Shown piece by piece: positions 45,269 to 58,318 of a DNA stretch of 64,000 nt. The DNA is from Halichondria panicea. Its lineage: Eukaryota > Porifera > Demospongiae > Suberitida > Halichondriidae. Under the pieces are notes generated by a model. It had not been told where the DNA came from. It made no database searches and worked only from the letters and a program-made list of their open reading frames with translations. The first letter of the stretch is position 1; each line of letters starts with the position of its first letter. Position numbers and translations under genes: made by a program. The DNA is taken from the NCBI RefSeq assembly GCF_963675165.1, contig NC_087377.1, positions 17,278,518 through 17,342,517 on the forward strand, written 5' to 3'.

Positions 45269-46660
45269 CATAGATAGTAGAGGAAGGGGATTGGAAACAC
45301 AGGCAATTAGCACTATTTCACACGGACCGTCCTTGCTACAATCTCAATTATAGCCGCGACCATGGATGCAACTTGAAGTGCTGAGCTTGCAATAAACTTT
45401 TTGTGCACTAATGGCAGTTTATGCTAAACTAAAAGCTTAAAGCAAGCTTATGATCATGCATAGACAACAATGAACAATCAATATAAGGTATAAGCATGGT
45501 CTAAACATAATTATACATGAATTATCAATGTTCTTCCAGTGATTTCTCAGTCCAAGTTCTTGCCACACATCGACACTGCGGTGACAAAATCAGAGCATGA
45601 ATAGTGATTTTCAAAATCTAATGGATTGGAAGCAATAATATGGACATTGATCTTTAATATTGCCGAGTCTCAAATATAAACTCAGCTTAGTTATGGAGAT
45701 GCTACCCCGCAAAGATGGCTAGTGGAAATCAACAAATCAGTCAATAAGTCAAGAAGTATGATATCCCCACTTCCAATATATAGCTGAAGCAATAAAATAC
45801 CATCATATACTACTACTGTGACCATTCATTTACAATAGATGCAATTCATTTGTCAGTTCTTACCCCACAAATAAAAAGAAGAAGCTAAGTGTTGTAAAAT
45901 CTTCAAATTTTGTGTGCTACCAAGAGTGAACATGACTTCAGTCTTCTAGCTAGTAATAATGTTTCATTTTGTACCTAGCCATGCCTCAAGACAAATTTTA
46001 GGGCTATTTATACATTTACCGTATTCACCCGAATTACCGGGACACTCTATTCTAAGGGACGCTTCGGACTTACGTAATTTTTTTCATTCTATATCAAGGA
46101 ACAACGGGAAATGTAAATATTTTTAGACGTCCCGATCTAATTAGAACGAAAAAGAGCATGTTAGCTCGATAGAGACTCAAAACTCTTAGAAACTCTCTGG
46201 ATTCTACTCTCTGGCACCGTAATATGTCACTGACGGTTGAAGACACCTTTGTAGACATGGAACCCGCGTACACAGCTTCTAAACTGCACGAAAGACATTT
46301 TAGCTGCAGAGCTAGCCTCGGCCTGGAATCGAGGCCTTGTACATACCTTAAATGGGGAAATATTCGTTCTAATTACTACGGGACACCCTAATACAAGGGA
46401 CACTTCGACTTTAACGTAATTTTTCTTGCTCTATTCCAAGGGACACTGCAAGCCGTAATTATTTTTTTGTGTCCCGGTAATTCAGATGAATACGGTACTT
46501 ACCTAGTATCCTCTCATTTGCTTCTTCTCTTCACCTCAAAACCAGTAAAATCACACCTCAAGGTGTCATAGGTTGCCACGCGCACGGTCCCAGAGGCCTT
46601 ACATTGCAAGCATAAGCTCACGTGATCCCGTTTCCAATCCCCTTCCTCTACTATCTATGG
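45269..46660. mobile_element. Foldback element R (CATAGATAGTAGAGGAAGGG ends)
   Basis: Both ends carry CATAGATAGTAGAGGAAGGG as inverted repeats. The interior equals element L in opposite orientation. It contains a nested MITE at 46019-46495. No clear target duplication was found. Confidence 0.7.
46019..46495. mobile_element. 477-bp MITE, TA target duplication with empty site
   Basis: CCGTATTCACCCGAATTACC...GGTAATTCAGATGAATACGG flanked by TA. Element L (about 41375) has the empty site with one TA. Confidence 0.85.
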
Positions 46661-46911
46661 TCACACAGCCTGTGTCACAGAACTAAAATTATATCCAGCT
46701 GGAGCTAAGGCTTAGCTTCAAGCTTTTACTGTCTATGACTAGACTCTCAACAGCTTGCAGCAACACAAAATGAGCGGGCAGGCTGGGGCAAGCCACTTCA
46801 TATAATACTGGGAAGCTACAATCCTATTCTGAATAACTAGTAACAAGTAATTTAGTGATGCATCTTGAGAACTCAATGTAAAAAACTTGCCTCACTCAGC
46901 AATGTTGGGCT

Positions 46912-46994
46912 CACGTGATGTTGTGTGGCTTTAATGTACATGAATATCACGTGACGGTAACTTCCGCTTTAGACGTCGAGTTGCAAGAACTCTG
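46912..46994 (+). promoter_or_regulatory. Promoter block of gene 5: two E-boxes and an ETS-like site
   Basis: CACGTG at 46912-46917 and 46948-46953, CTTCCG at 46961-46966, then a 'gtcgagttgcaagaactctg' block ending 38 bases before the ATG. The block is repeated in both orientations at 44480-45100. Confidence 0.5.
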
Positions 46995-47032
46995 CAAAGG
47001 TCTATGTCTGTAGCTAGCTAGCTGCAAAAGCA

Positions 47033-50000
47033 ATGTTTTCTTTGCGAGATGATGCTGACTTGAGGGAGTTTGTGCTGGAGAATGTGGAGCACTTTGGAGA
47101 GGAGAGAGTTCTAGGAACTGGCTCCTATGGCTCTGTTCAAGAGGTCAGTCACTGCATGCTCTGTTTCTGTGCACTGTCTCTAGTGTATCTGCTAGCTATT
47201 CAAGTGTGACTGCCTCCATGCACAGGTGATGATCAATGGTGAGGTGTATGCAGCCAAGAAGATCCACGAGGTTCTCCTGGAGACGGACGAGCGTGGTGGA
47301 GTGGCCAACCTAGCTGGGAACTACCGCCGAGAGTGTCGACTCATGGCTCGCATCCGTCACCCCAACATCACCCAGTTCATTGGGCTGTGTTTTGTGGCTG
47401 GCTCTCGACTGCCCCTCCTGGTCATGGAGAGGTTGGACTCAAGTCTGGACGATCTCCTGGAGTCCACCCCCAACATACCCCTCTCTGTCACCCAGTACGT
47501 TCTGGTCTGTGTGGCTCGAGGGCTGCTCCACCTGCATTGTGAGTCCGTGGTCCATCGTGACCTCACTGCCAGGAACGTCCTGCTGACGGCATCTCTGAGA
47601 GCCAAGATCACAGACTTTGGTAACTCTCGTATCGTGAATCTAGAGCCTGGTCGACTGGCCAGGACTCTGACGAGGTTTCCTGGGACACTGGTGTACATGC
47701 CGCCCGAGGCCCTCTCTGACAGAGGCCACAGTGTGTATGGACCCAGTCTGGACGTCTTCTCTTTCGGAGTGCTGCATTTGTTTGCACTCACACAAGTATG
47801 TGTAGTTAATGATATTCATAGGTTAGATTCCTGGTGACCATTCATGCAGTGAATTACCTTATAAGTATTGTGGTTGTATGTGTTGGGGAGATCCCCCTTT
47901 AATATTGGTGACCTTCAGCAAATTAATGCATTTTGTATGTATGATTGTGAATATACGTGCACTCGTTTTCTCCATACATACAGACATACATAAAAACAAT
48001 CATGACAGTCAGTATTCACATGTTCTTCCACTCGTGTCATTGGACTAGGTGTTTCCAGGAGATCTCCTTGCCCCCACGTACAGCGACCCCAACAACCCAG
48101 ACCACCTCCTGGCTCGCTCAGAGTTTGAGCGTCGAGGTCCCTACACGGCTCTCCTTGAGAGGAGTCTGGCGGGTGGACGAGAGCACCCTTTGTTTGGTCT
48201 GGTGAGGGAGTGTCTGGCCAACACCCCAGAGAGAAGACCGACCACCGCTGAGCTCCTCTCGTCTCTGGAGGAGGTGGGGAGGGAGATGGACGGAGGACTG
48301 CTTCAGCTGGACATTGCACGAGTGAAGACTGCCAGGACCCTCAGGGCAAAGGAGAAGAGGATAGAGGCTCTACAGGTGAGTCCAGTCCAGTGAGCTAGTG
48401 GGTGCAAGGGTCTGACACTGCATGCTGTACTCTGTTCTCAGAGAGAGGTGGTCCAGAAAGACAGGATACTGGAGAGGAAAGATGAGCAACTTACTGAGAA
48501 AGATGCACTTCTAGTGCAAAAAGACAATCAACTTGAACAGCAAGGATACCAGTTGGAACAGAACGCTGCACTTCTGGTACAAAAAGATGAGCAAGTAGCA
48601 GACAAAGATACTCAGCTGATTAGACAGCAACAGGTCAGCAGAACCACTTTACTTGTTCATTATAAGTCAACAAGCTAGCTTGTTGATAACCTTTTTTCAC
48701 TTTATACAGATATTGAATAGTGTCCGTGCTAATGCTGCCACCAAAGATGGTGTGATTGCTGACAAGGACAGACAACTCAGTGAACAAGAGTCAACGATCA
48801 CTGATCTCATTTCCCAGAGAGAGGCTGCTCTAGTTGAGAGGGCCGCTCTCTTACAGGTATTATAGTAGTCACCAAATGCACACACTCTTATACGCTAGTA
48901 TTATACTACAATAATGATATTTGTTTGCGTACATGTAGCTAAGTGTGTCGATGAGATTCCAACAATAGTAGTATACCTCAACAATTGATGCTATTGTATA
49001 AATCATGTTAAGCTGCTAAATACACATCCGTTTGAGTGTGCCTATAATTATGTACTTCCTTTAGCAGAAATTGTTGTTTGTTCTCGTTCTGTTGTAGAAT
49101 TTCCACTACTGTTATTCACGTCTGTGTTTTAATTCAAAGATTTCCACCAACGTTCCCCTGTACAGGCACACAGGGAACAGATTGGGCACAAAGATGCTGA
49201 GCTGGTCAGGAGAGACGCCATCATTCAACAGCGGAGACAGGTGAGACAAAATGCACCATTATATTATTGCAGAGCTATAGTAGAAGCTTTGATCTCTTAT
49301 AATCGTACTGTACATTCTATTAGACTGGTGGGCGTGGCCTCTTAAGCTAATTAGAGAAAGTGATTTAGTGTGCATGCAATTATTGCTACAAGTAACACTC
49401 GCTTGTTAGTAGACACTATCCTAATTACACTCATTCATTATTCAGGGTCCCCCTCCCAGAGAGTTGAGACCTCCACTCACTCTGAAATGGAGAAGAAGAA
49501 AATACATGCCAATCAAGATGGGTACCTCGGTACAGAGTGTTGTTATCGGTGACACGGTGTATGTTGGTGGAGGTAGTGCAGACAATGATCGTGACAGGTG
49601 TACAGTGATGAAGCTCGAGCAAGATCAATGGACCAAACTACCAGAGTACACTGCCTATAGGTTCGCTATGACATCACTCGCTAATCGACTAGTGCTGGTG
49701 GGAGGAATTGATCCAAAAAACAACAAACGTACCAATCAGCTTGCAGTGTTTGAATCAGGGGAATGGACTCACCCGTACCCATCAATGAACATTGCTCGTT
49801 CTTCCTCAACAGCTGTCTCCTTCAACAACCATATCATTGTAGCTGGTGGGTATGATGATAAAGAACGTACCTCCTCCTCTGTGGAGGTGTTGGACGTGGC
49901 ATCAAGAAGATGGTACATTGCTCAGTCACTACCTAACCCACGATCAGATCTGAAATCGACTCTCATAGGAAACACCTTCTACCTAATGGGAGGGTGGGAT

Positions 50001-50369
50001 CACACTACTATGAAGACAGTGCACCACGTCGACCTCAATGAACTCATTGCAAAAGCCCTTTCCAACCTGGACACACCCACTCTCTGGCAGACCTTACAGG
50101 AAGTACCACTCGTGCGGTCAGCTCCTCTCAGTATTGGGAGGTCACTATTAGCCGTTGGTGGAGCGGACGACAGTGTCAACCCAAGTTCATCGATCCACCT
50201 CTACCAGCCTGACACCAGGAGGTGGGTGAAAGTGGGAGACCTGCCTACTGGACGATACTACTGCACATGCTCAGTACTTCCTAGTGGAGAGGTCATTGTA
50301 GCCGGAGGACAGACATATTCATTTGTTTATATTCAAACTGTTGATTTTTTCTCTATAAATGCTAATTAG
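47033..50369 (+). CDS. Gene 5: kinase (type B) - long coiled coil - Kelch protein
   Basis: Seven exons join in phase: 47033-47143, 47226-47795, 48049-48375, 48442-48633, 48710-48856, 49166-49240 and 49446-50369, giving 781 residues. The kinase (about 20-320) has glycine loop GTGSYGSV, YAAKK lysine, HRDLTARN and DFG, with PPEAL after the activation loop, so it should be active. It differs clearly from type A and there is no Death domain. Residues 337-449 form a coiled coil of near-repeats (LVQKDEQ, LTEKDAL, VADKDTQL), joined to the shared 25-residue coiled-coil exon and the six-repeat Kelch exon (475-781). Coiled coils usually drive oligomerisation. The ATG follows an E-box/ETS promoter block and has a 36-residue leader exon that splits the kinase glycine loop. 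A cytoplasmic receptor-like kinase role is inferred. Confidence 0.86.
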
Positions 50370-53300
50370 TTATTTTGTTAATTGTTTCTCTTTAATTGTG
50401 CGATGAGTTTATAACAATATTTTTTATCATGTTGAGAAAATTAAGTTGCAACAGAATTTTATCGCATATAATTATAGTTATTATGATGACATGAAGTGGT
50501 ACATACATAATTACATTGCCAAAAAATAGTATAAAAACAGACAAAATAATATTTAACAGTCTCATAACAAGTTCAGGTCCTTGGTTGGGGTCTTGTCCGA
50601 GGGTAGGGTGGACGCCTTCTCCCAGAATACAAAGTCTATCTCCTCTTCCGAGTCAGGTAGTGAGGGATGGGGCTCGGGAACTGAGGGGTTAAAGAGTCAC
50701 ATGGTCATAGTCGTACTAAATAGAAGTTTGAGGGCTTAGGAAGTAAGGGGTGAGGAAATCACATGATAATAGTAGCTATAATTTATACTGGCTAAAAGCA
50801 AAATGGCTCAACTATGATAAAAGGGACACCACACACAACACATGAAGTGCCTACCCACACAAATAATCAAAGTGTTATACAATAGTATGTATGATCTGGC
50901 TAAGCAAGTAACGGGAGTAACTAGACTATAGGCTGAAACTTTTGAGAAAGGAGTTTTAGTAGAATCATAGACACGTACTTTATTGCACTATATAATTATA
51001 CTTCCAGTGAAACAGTGAAACAGTAAAACAGTAGCGCTGTACTCTATAATTTATAAGAGTGACAAGATTAAGTAGGCAATTGCAAGAAAACGTATGTACA
51101 GGTGTATCGTTCACTACAACTCTACACACTAACTGACGTGACACAACTCACTAGTCGAGCCACTTTGATTTCTTGCTCTTGCATGGACTTAAACAGAGCC
51201 GAGTCAGCACTCATTCTGTGCAACAGAGAACAGTTAGCTACTTAACTTCTTGGGAGACAATAAAGAGAGTGACTGTGCTTTATCTGCATTCAAGTGGTTG
51301 TATAGTGATATAAAGTGTTAGCATGTACCGTAGCCGTGAGGTGCAACATTTCACGTTTTTCGGGGCAGAGCAGCTAACGTGAACATTAAAACTGGGATAA
51401 AGCTATTGATGGGTGTGGTTTCCCAACATTGAAACGTGAATATTAGAACCCATGAGCATTTCTGATAGCCCAAGAGCCGCTATAATTACGGTATTATACA
51501 AAACTAAGGATTATGATGACTGTTTTTACAAAATACTACACGATGACCTTTACCAAGTATGCTCCTATAATACTAAGATCTTACCTAACATAACACGTTA
51601 TAATAACAGTAAGTAAATTACAGGACCTTTACCTAATAGCGAGAGGTACTTCTCTTTGTACTCATTTTCCCGCTCCTTCTCAAAGTCCTTACGTAAACTT
51701 TTACCTCCAGTTTGGTGACACAAGCAGAAACGGGATTATTTTGCTCTTGTAGGGCAGAGGCTGAGGACTCGACAGTCGCCTTGTCTCTGTGGCAGGGGTG
51801 AGTGAGGGGGCGTGTGTTTGCGTGTGTGCAGAGAAACGAGGGTAACTAGTAAAATCAATAATTCGATTATGATATGAGAGAATACAGATGACCTTAATCA
51901 AAACTTGCAGTTAAGCATTGGGCTTATAATCGAGTCAGCGCTAATAATCCAGTTTCTACGGGTACAATAACCAATACTCTAGCCTTTATAGGAGTACTAA
52001 AACAGGGCCCACACTAGTTGGTGGCAACATTCCTGTCCTATGAATTGCATTTTATGACGTGTTCAAATAGTTATTCATGGACACAGGCACGTGAACCACA
52101 AATTAGAACTAACAATTAACAAACGCATATAAATAAGCATAATCACAATTTGCAGAACGGAGCTTTGACTCCAACATGGTCTCAGATAAGGCCCAAGGCT
52201 ACGGCCCAAAGGCCCTGTCAGGCAGAAACATGACTTGTGCATAAACAAATGGCTCTGGCCAAACACAAAAAGTGTGAAAACTCCTAATGTTGATTCCAGT
52301 AGGACACTTCTAGGGGAGTTGTCCTTTTGGGTACTACAGAGCATTTATAAAGTCCACTGCTAAGCAACAATTATACAACCAACTGAAAATGCATTCTCAA
52401 TATGCAATAATAATTAGATGTCCTTTTTGCCAGCTAGTTTCGTAGTTCTGGATGGGGATCAATCCCGTACATGTACAATGCTAATACTAAGATCATCATG
52501 GCAGATTGTTCATGCATGCACGAGCTCAAAGACAGATTATTATGGCCTGGGGGTATGCACATTTTGACATTTGAAATTCGGGAAAAGCTATTTCACAATT
52601 ATAATATGATTGCATTTACCGGAGAGGTGTGGAGGAGGCAGTGACCACTGGAGAGAAGCTTGCTCTCGGAGGTTTGAACTTTTGGGCATTCAGGTTGAAC
52701 TTGACGTCTTTGCATTGGGGTTCAGCTTGAACATGGCCCTGAGGAATTGCAAACTCAGTACATGTACACATACAAATACACATACATGTACTAAACTATG
52801 CGTGTTATTTAAATATTGTCCACGCTCATTTTCAACAATTTGGGCATGAATTTCATATTGATTTAAGCACACTATGCACTATAAAGAAGAAACCGTATAT
52901 AGCAGGTATATTTCGAGGATATTAAAAAGGTAGACTGGCGCGTAGCGTGAGCGAATGGCAAACTGCTTATCAGTCACTCGTCTCAGCGGAATATATGGAT
53001 CATAATTATGACACTAGCAAACATGAATATCATTATAGATAATGTGGTTATATTTTGCTATGAGATTTAGCTACTATGGAATGTATTGAATCCCCTGAAG
53101 TGTAAGTGCGGTTACAATTACAGGGCTAATATGACGTTGAGCAATCTGATAGGCTGCAATGCTCGTTGCAGCTGAGACGAGTGACTGATAGGCAGTTTGC
53201 CAGTCCCTCGCGTGCGTAGGCTCCTCTACATACTATTTACTAGTTTACAACAGTTTTTCCGGACCATCCAAATACAATATTTGGGTACAGTGAACATGAA

Positions 53301-53495
53301 AATGTTGGCAGTAGGTATATCCTATCAGGCTATTAAATAACAACACTATCACTCACTCATCATCCTGAGTTTGTCATCAGACTTGCATCTTTACGAGCAG
53401 CTTCGTCATGTAGGATCATCTGATTGGTCAGGAACTTGCCATTCCCACCTCCTCAGCAATGGTCTCTCTCCATGGTCCTGGCTATGTCACTGTGG
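50370..53495 (-). pseudogene. Gene X fragment cluster after gene 5, with a MITE
   Basis: Minus-strand X exons: terminal 50562-50680, 51152-51215 (SADSALFKSMQEQEIKVARL) and 51633-51786. The last reads DKATVESSASALQEQNN then, after a one-base frame change, RKDFEKERENEYKEKYLSLL. At about 53340-53480 lies the KFLANQMILHDEAARK exon. They are compatible with one coiled-coil protein, with exons missing or broken. Between 51800 and 53330 no gene is seen; 52928-53216 is a MITE. Confidence 0.45.
52928..53216. mobile_element. MITE with inverted ends (ggcaaactgcttatcagtca type)
   Basis: The left arm 52930-52985 ('actggcgcgtagcgtgagcg...gtcactcgtctcagc') is repeated inverted at about 53165-53213. AT-rich non-coding core. 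Confidence 0.6.
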
Positions 53496-53709
53496 CCCAC
53501 AAATTATAGGACTGGACAAAGCCTCCACCTAACACTGACACAATAGTTAGCCACTTGCTCCATGTTCTGTGGACGTGGGGTGCCGGTGGGGTGCTGGGTG
53601 ACCACGTGGTTTGCTGATTCAGCTGTTATTGCATATCGCATGCGATTGGACATTGGAATGGGAAAAAGGGCGTATCTTGTACATCTTGTAGCTAGCTAGC
53701 TGAGTCAAC

Positions 53710-54937
53710 CAGAGATAGAGTAATAGAGGGATTGGCAACGGGAGTAACTCACGTGATCATTTCACATTTATTTCATATTGACTTCCTCTCAACCATCCTT
53801 GATGCGCATTATTTCCCGGCACAACGCCCGCGAAACGAAGTAATATTACTTTTAGTTAGTTATTAGTCTCATGAGACTTTAGATTGCGTATAGTAAATCT
53901 ACACGTGTCCTGTGCTTTATTTAAAGTGAAGTCCAAGCGTGGAAGAATTGACTGTGGTGCTCTAGAGCTTGAAAACTAGTTATTATTGGTCTGTGCCCCC
54001 TTTTAAGAAGCACTGCCGTAGCCAAATGATGTTTTGCCTACAGATCCTGCTTATTTGTGTCTATGTTGACGAACTTGCCTGCATACATTTCCTTGGTTAA
54101 ATCTCTTTTGTATGTTTTTTACCAAAAATGCTAAAATGGAGGCTGTAAAAGACGAGAAAGTGTTATATTAGTTTGTGCCCCTTTTAAACGAGAATGTCGC
54201 GTTTATAAACAGTACGCGTTCGTTGCAAGCAATCGCGATCATGCAGCCTCCGCTGCGGTATAAAAGGAAAGTAGCAGGCCGGAAGTAAAATCATTGCGAA
54301 CAAAATGGCGCCTAGTTTGAAAATGATAAGAACTCAGCTCTTGTACACGCACATAAACCAACAAAACATGCTCATTCCAGGCCATGTGCAATATCCACAT
54401 GGCCATAAGTTATAATAACAATGGCTTCCAAAGAAGAGATCGAGGTAAGAATAAAATGTCATCATTTCAATCATAATTATACCATGTACAGGTAACAGTT
54501 AAATATAAAGACACTCCACCACAAGTGGTCGTTAGTAAAATAAATAAAGTAGTTAAAGAGCTACGTACACCTTTAGTATTACAGAAAAAAAGCAGGAAAC
54601 AAAATGTGAAGAATCTCTGCTTTAGTTTCCCGTTCCTGCCACGCCCAGATACAATCAATACCAGGCCGTATTTTTCAACTTCGTTCTATTAAAAAAAAAT
54701 CGGCCTGGGACCGAGGCTACTGTAAGCCTATGATGTTTTACCTACATATCTTGTTTTGTTGTGTCTCTGTTGATCAACTAGGCTGCATAAATTCTTGATT
54801 TTGATTTTCTTAAGCATGTTTTTTTACTTTTAGCTATAAATGGAGGCTACAAAAGATGAAAAAAAGTCGATGACGTAGCGCATCAAGGATAGTCACATTT
54901 TTTCGACCGTTGCCAATCCCTTTCCTTACTTTATCTC
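53710..54937. mobile_element. Foldback element directly upstream of gene 6, 9-bp TSD
   Basis: Ends CAGAGATAGAGTAATAGAGG and the inverse ...CCTTACTTTATCTC, followed inward by matching 'gattggcaacgg' and its inverse. The perfect duplication TGAGTCAAC is at 53701-53709 and 54938-54946. The right border is 23 bases before the gene 6 ATG, so the element lies inside the 5' region. Its ends resemble those of elements L and R. Confidence 0.8.
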
Positions 54938-54960
54938 TGAGTCAACGTACTTAACTACCA

Positions 54961-57900
54961 ATGTTTTCTTTGCGAGATGATGCTGACTTGAGGGAGTTTG
55001 TGCTGGAGAATGTGGAGCACTTTGGAGAGGAGAGAGTTCTAGGAACTGGCTCCTATGGCTCTGTTCAAGAGGTCAGTCACTGCATGCTCTGTTTCTGTGC
55101 ACTGTCTCTAGTGTATCTGCTAGCTATTCAAGTGTGACTGCCTCCATGCACAGGTGATGATCAATGGTGAAGTGTATGCAGCCAAGAAGATCCACGAGGT
55201 TCTCCTGGAGACGGACGAGCGTGGTGGAGTGGCCAACCTAGCTGGGAACTACCACCGAGAGTGTCGACTCATGGCTCGCATCCGTCACCCCAACATCACC
55301 CAGTTTATTGGGCTGTGTTTCGTTACTGGCTCTCGACTGCCCCTCCTGGTCATGGAGAGGCTAGACTCAAGTCTGGACGATCTCCTGGAGTCCACCCCCA
55401 ACATCCCCCTCTCTGTCACCCAGTACATTCTGGTCTGTGTGGCTCGAGGGCTGCTCCACCTGCATCGTGAATCCGTGGTCCATCGTGACCTCACTGCCAG
55501 GAACGTCCTACTGACGGCATCTCTGAGAGCCAAGATCACAGACTTTGGTAACTCTCGTATCGTGAATCTGGAGCCTGGTCGACTGGCCAGGACTCTGACG
55601 AGGTTTCCTGGGACACTGGTGTACATGCCGCCCGAGGCCCTCTCTGACAGAGGCCACAGTGTGTACGGACCCAGTCTAGACGTCTTCTCTTTCGGAGTGC
55701 TGCAGTTGTTTGCACTCACACAAGTATGTGTGTAGTTAATGATATTCATAGGTTAGATTCCTGGTGACCATTCATGCAGTGAATTACCTTATTAGTATTG
55801 TGGTTGTATGTGTTGGGGAGATCCCCCTTTAATATTGTTGACTTTCAGCAAATGCATTTTGTATGTATGATTGTGAATATACGTGCACTCATTTTCTCCA
55901 TACATACAGACATACATAAAAACAATCATGACAGTCAGTATTAACATGTTCCTCCACTTGTGTCATTGGACTAGGTGTTTCCAGGAGATCTCCTTGCCCC
56001 CACGTACAGCGACCCCAACAACCCAGACCACCTCCTGGCTCGCTCAGAGTTTGAGCGTCGAGGTCCCTACACGGCTCTCCTTGAGAGGAGTCTGGCGGGT
56101 GGACGTGAGCACCCTTTGTTTGGTCTGGTGAGGGAGTGTCTGGCCAACACCCCAGAGAGAAGACCAACCACCGCTGAGCTCCTCTCGTCTCTGGAGGAGG
56201 TGGGGAGGGAGATGGACGGAGGACTGCTTCAGCTGGACATTGCACGAGTGAAGACTGCCAGGACCCTCAGGGCAAAGGAGAAGAGGATAGAGGCTCTACA
56301 GGTGAGTCCAGTCCAGTGAGCTAGTGGGTGCAAGGGTCTGACACTGCATGCTGTACTCTGTTCTCAGAGAGAGGTGGTCCAGAAAGACAGGATACTGGAG
56401 AGGAAAGATGAGCAAATAGTACAGAAAGATGAGCAACTTACTGAGAAAGATGCACTTCTAGTGCAAAAAGACAATCAACTTGAACAGCAAGGATACCAGT
56501 TGGAACAGAACGCTGCACTTCTGGTACAAAAAGATGAGCAAGTAGCAGACAAAGATACTCAGCTGGTTAGACAGCAACAGGTCAGCAGAACCACTTTACT
56601 TGTTCATTATAAGTCAACAAGCTAGCTTGTTGATAACCTTTTTTCACTTTATACAGATATTGAATAGTGTCCGTGCTAATGCTGCCACCAAAGATGGTGT
56701 GATTGCTGACAAGGACAGACAACTCAGTGAACAAGAGTCAACGATCACTGATCTCATTTCCCAGAGAGAGGCTGCTCTAGTTGAGAGGGCCGCTCTCTTA
56801 CAGGTATTATAGTAGTCACCAAATGCACACACTCTTATACGCTAGTATTATACTACAATAATGATATTTGTTTGCGTACATGTAGCTAAGTGTGTCGATG
56901 AGATTCCAACAATAGTATTATACCTCAACAATTGATGCTATTGTATAAATCATGTTAAGCCGTAACTACACATCCGTTTGAGTGTGCCTATAATTATGTA
57001 CTTCCTTTAGCAGAAATTGTTGTTTGTTCTCGTTCTGTTGTAGAATTTCCACTACTGATATTCACGTCTGTGTTTTAATTCAAAGATTTCCACCAACGTT
57101 CCCCTGTACAGGCACACAGGGAACAAATTGGGCACAAAGATGCTGAGCTGGTCAGGAGAGACGCCATCATTCAACAGCAGAGACAGGTGAGACAAAATGC
57201 ACCATTATATTATTGCAGAGCTATAGTAGAAGCTTTGATCTCTTATAATCGTACTGTACATTCTATTAGACTGGTGGGCGTGGCCTCTTAAGCTAATTAG
57301 AGAAAGTGATTTAGTGTGCATGCAATTATTGCTACAAGTAACACTCGCTTGTTAGTAGACACTATCCTAATTACACTCATTCATTATTCAGGGTCCCCCT
57401 CCCAGAGAGTTGAGACCTCCACTCACTCTGAAATGGAGAAGAGGAAAAGATATGCCAATCAAGATGGGTACCTCGGTACAGAGTGTTGTTATCGGTGACA
57501 CGGTGTATGTTGGTGGAGGGTTTGCAGACAATGATCGTGACAGGTGTACAGTGATGAAGCTCGAGCAAGATCAATGGACCAAACTAACAGAGTACACTGC
57601 CAAGTACTTCGCTATGACATCACTCGCTAATCGACTAGTGCTGGTGGGAGGACGTGATCCAAGAAACAAGAAACCCACCAATCAGCTTGCAGTGTTTGAA
57701 TCAGGGGAATGGACTCACCCGTACCCACCAATGAACATTGCTCGTGATTCCTCAACAGCTGTCTCCTTCAACAACCACATCATTGTAGCTGGTGGGCATG
57801 ATGATAAAGTACGTATCTCCTCTGTGGCGGTGTTGGACGTGGCATCAAGAAGATGGTACATTGCTCAGTCACTACCTAACCCACGATCAGGACAGAAATC

Positions 57901-58318
57901 AACTCTCATAGGAAACACCCTCTACCTAATGGGAGGGTTCGATCACACTGGGACGGTAACCAAGACAGTGCACCACGTCGACCTCAATGAACTCATTACA
58001 AAGGACCTTTCCAACCTGGACACACCCACTCTCTGGCAGACCTTACAGGAAGTACCACTCATGTGGTCAGCTCCTCTCAGTATTTGGAGGTCACTATTAG
58101 CCGTTGGTGGAGTGGACGACAGATTCAACCCAAGTTCATTGATCCACCTCTACCAGCCTAACACCAGGAGGTGGGTGAAAGTGGGAGACCTGCCTACTGC
58201 ACGATACAACTGCACATGCTCAGTACTTCCTATTGGAGAGGTCATTGTAGCCGGAGGACAGACCAACAGTTATACTATTATTCAAACTGTGGATTTCTTC
58301 TCTATAAGTGCTAATTAG
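54961..58318 (+). CDS. Gene 6: kinase (type B) - long coiled coil - Kelch protein
   Basis: A close paralogue of gene 5. Exons 54961-55071, 55154-55723, 55975-56301, 56368-56580, 56657-56803, 57112-57186 and 57392-58318 give 789 residues. Kinase motifs GTGSYGSV, YAAKK, HRDLTARN and DFG are intact. The first coiled-coil exon is 21 bases longer than in gene 5, adding one seven-residue repeat (QIVQKDE type), so the coil grows by whole heptads. The Kelch module is complete, with residues different from gene 5 at the variable loop positions. The promoter is displaced: an E-box (CACGTG at about 53602) and upstream sequence lie beyond a 1.2-kb foldback element that ends 23 bases before the ATG. Either the element supplies a new promoter or transcripts start inside it. 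Confidence 0.85.

Noticed and set aside
47357-47791. Minus-strand frame of 144 codons antisense to the gene 5 kinase exon
   Set aside because: The plus strand encodes a kinase with all catalytic motifs. The antisense frame recurs in gene 6 only because the DNA is duplicated.
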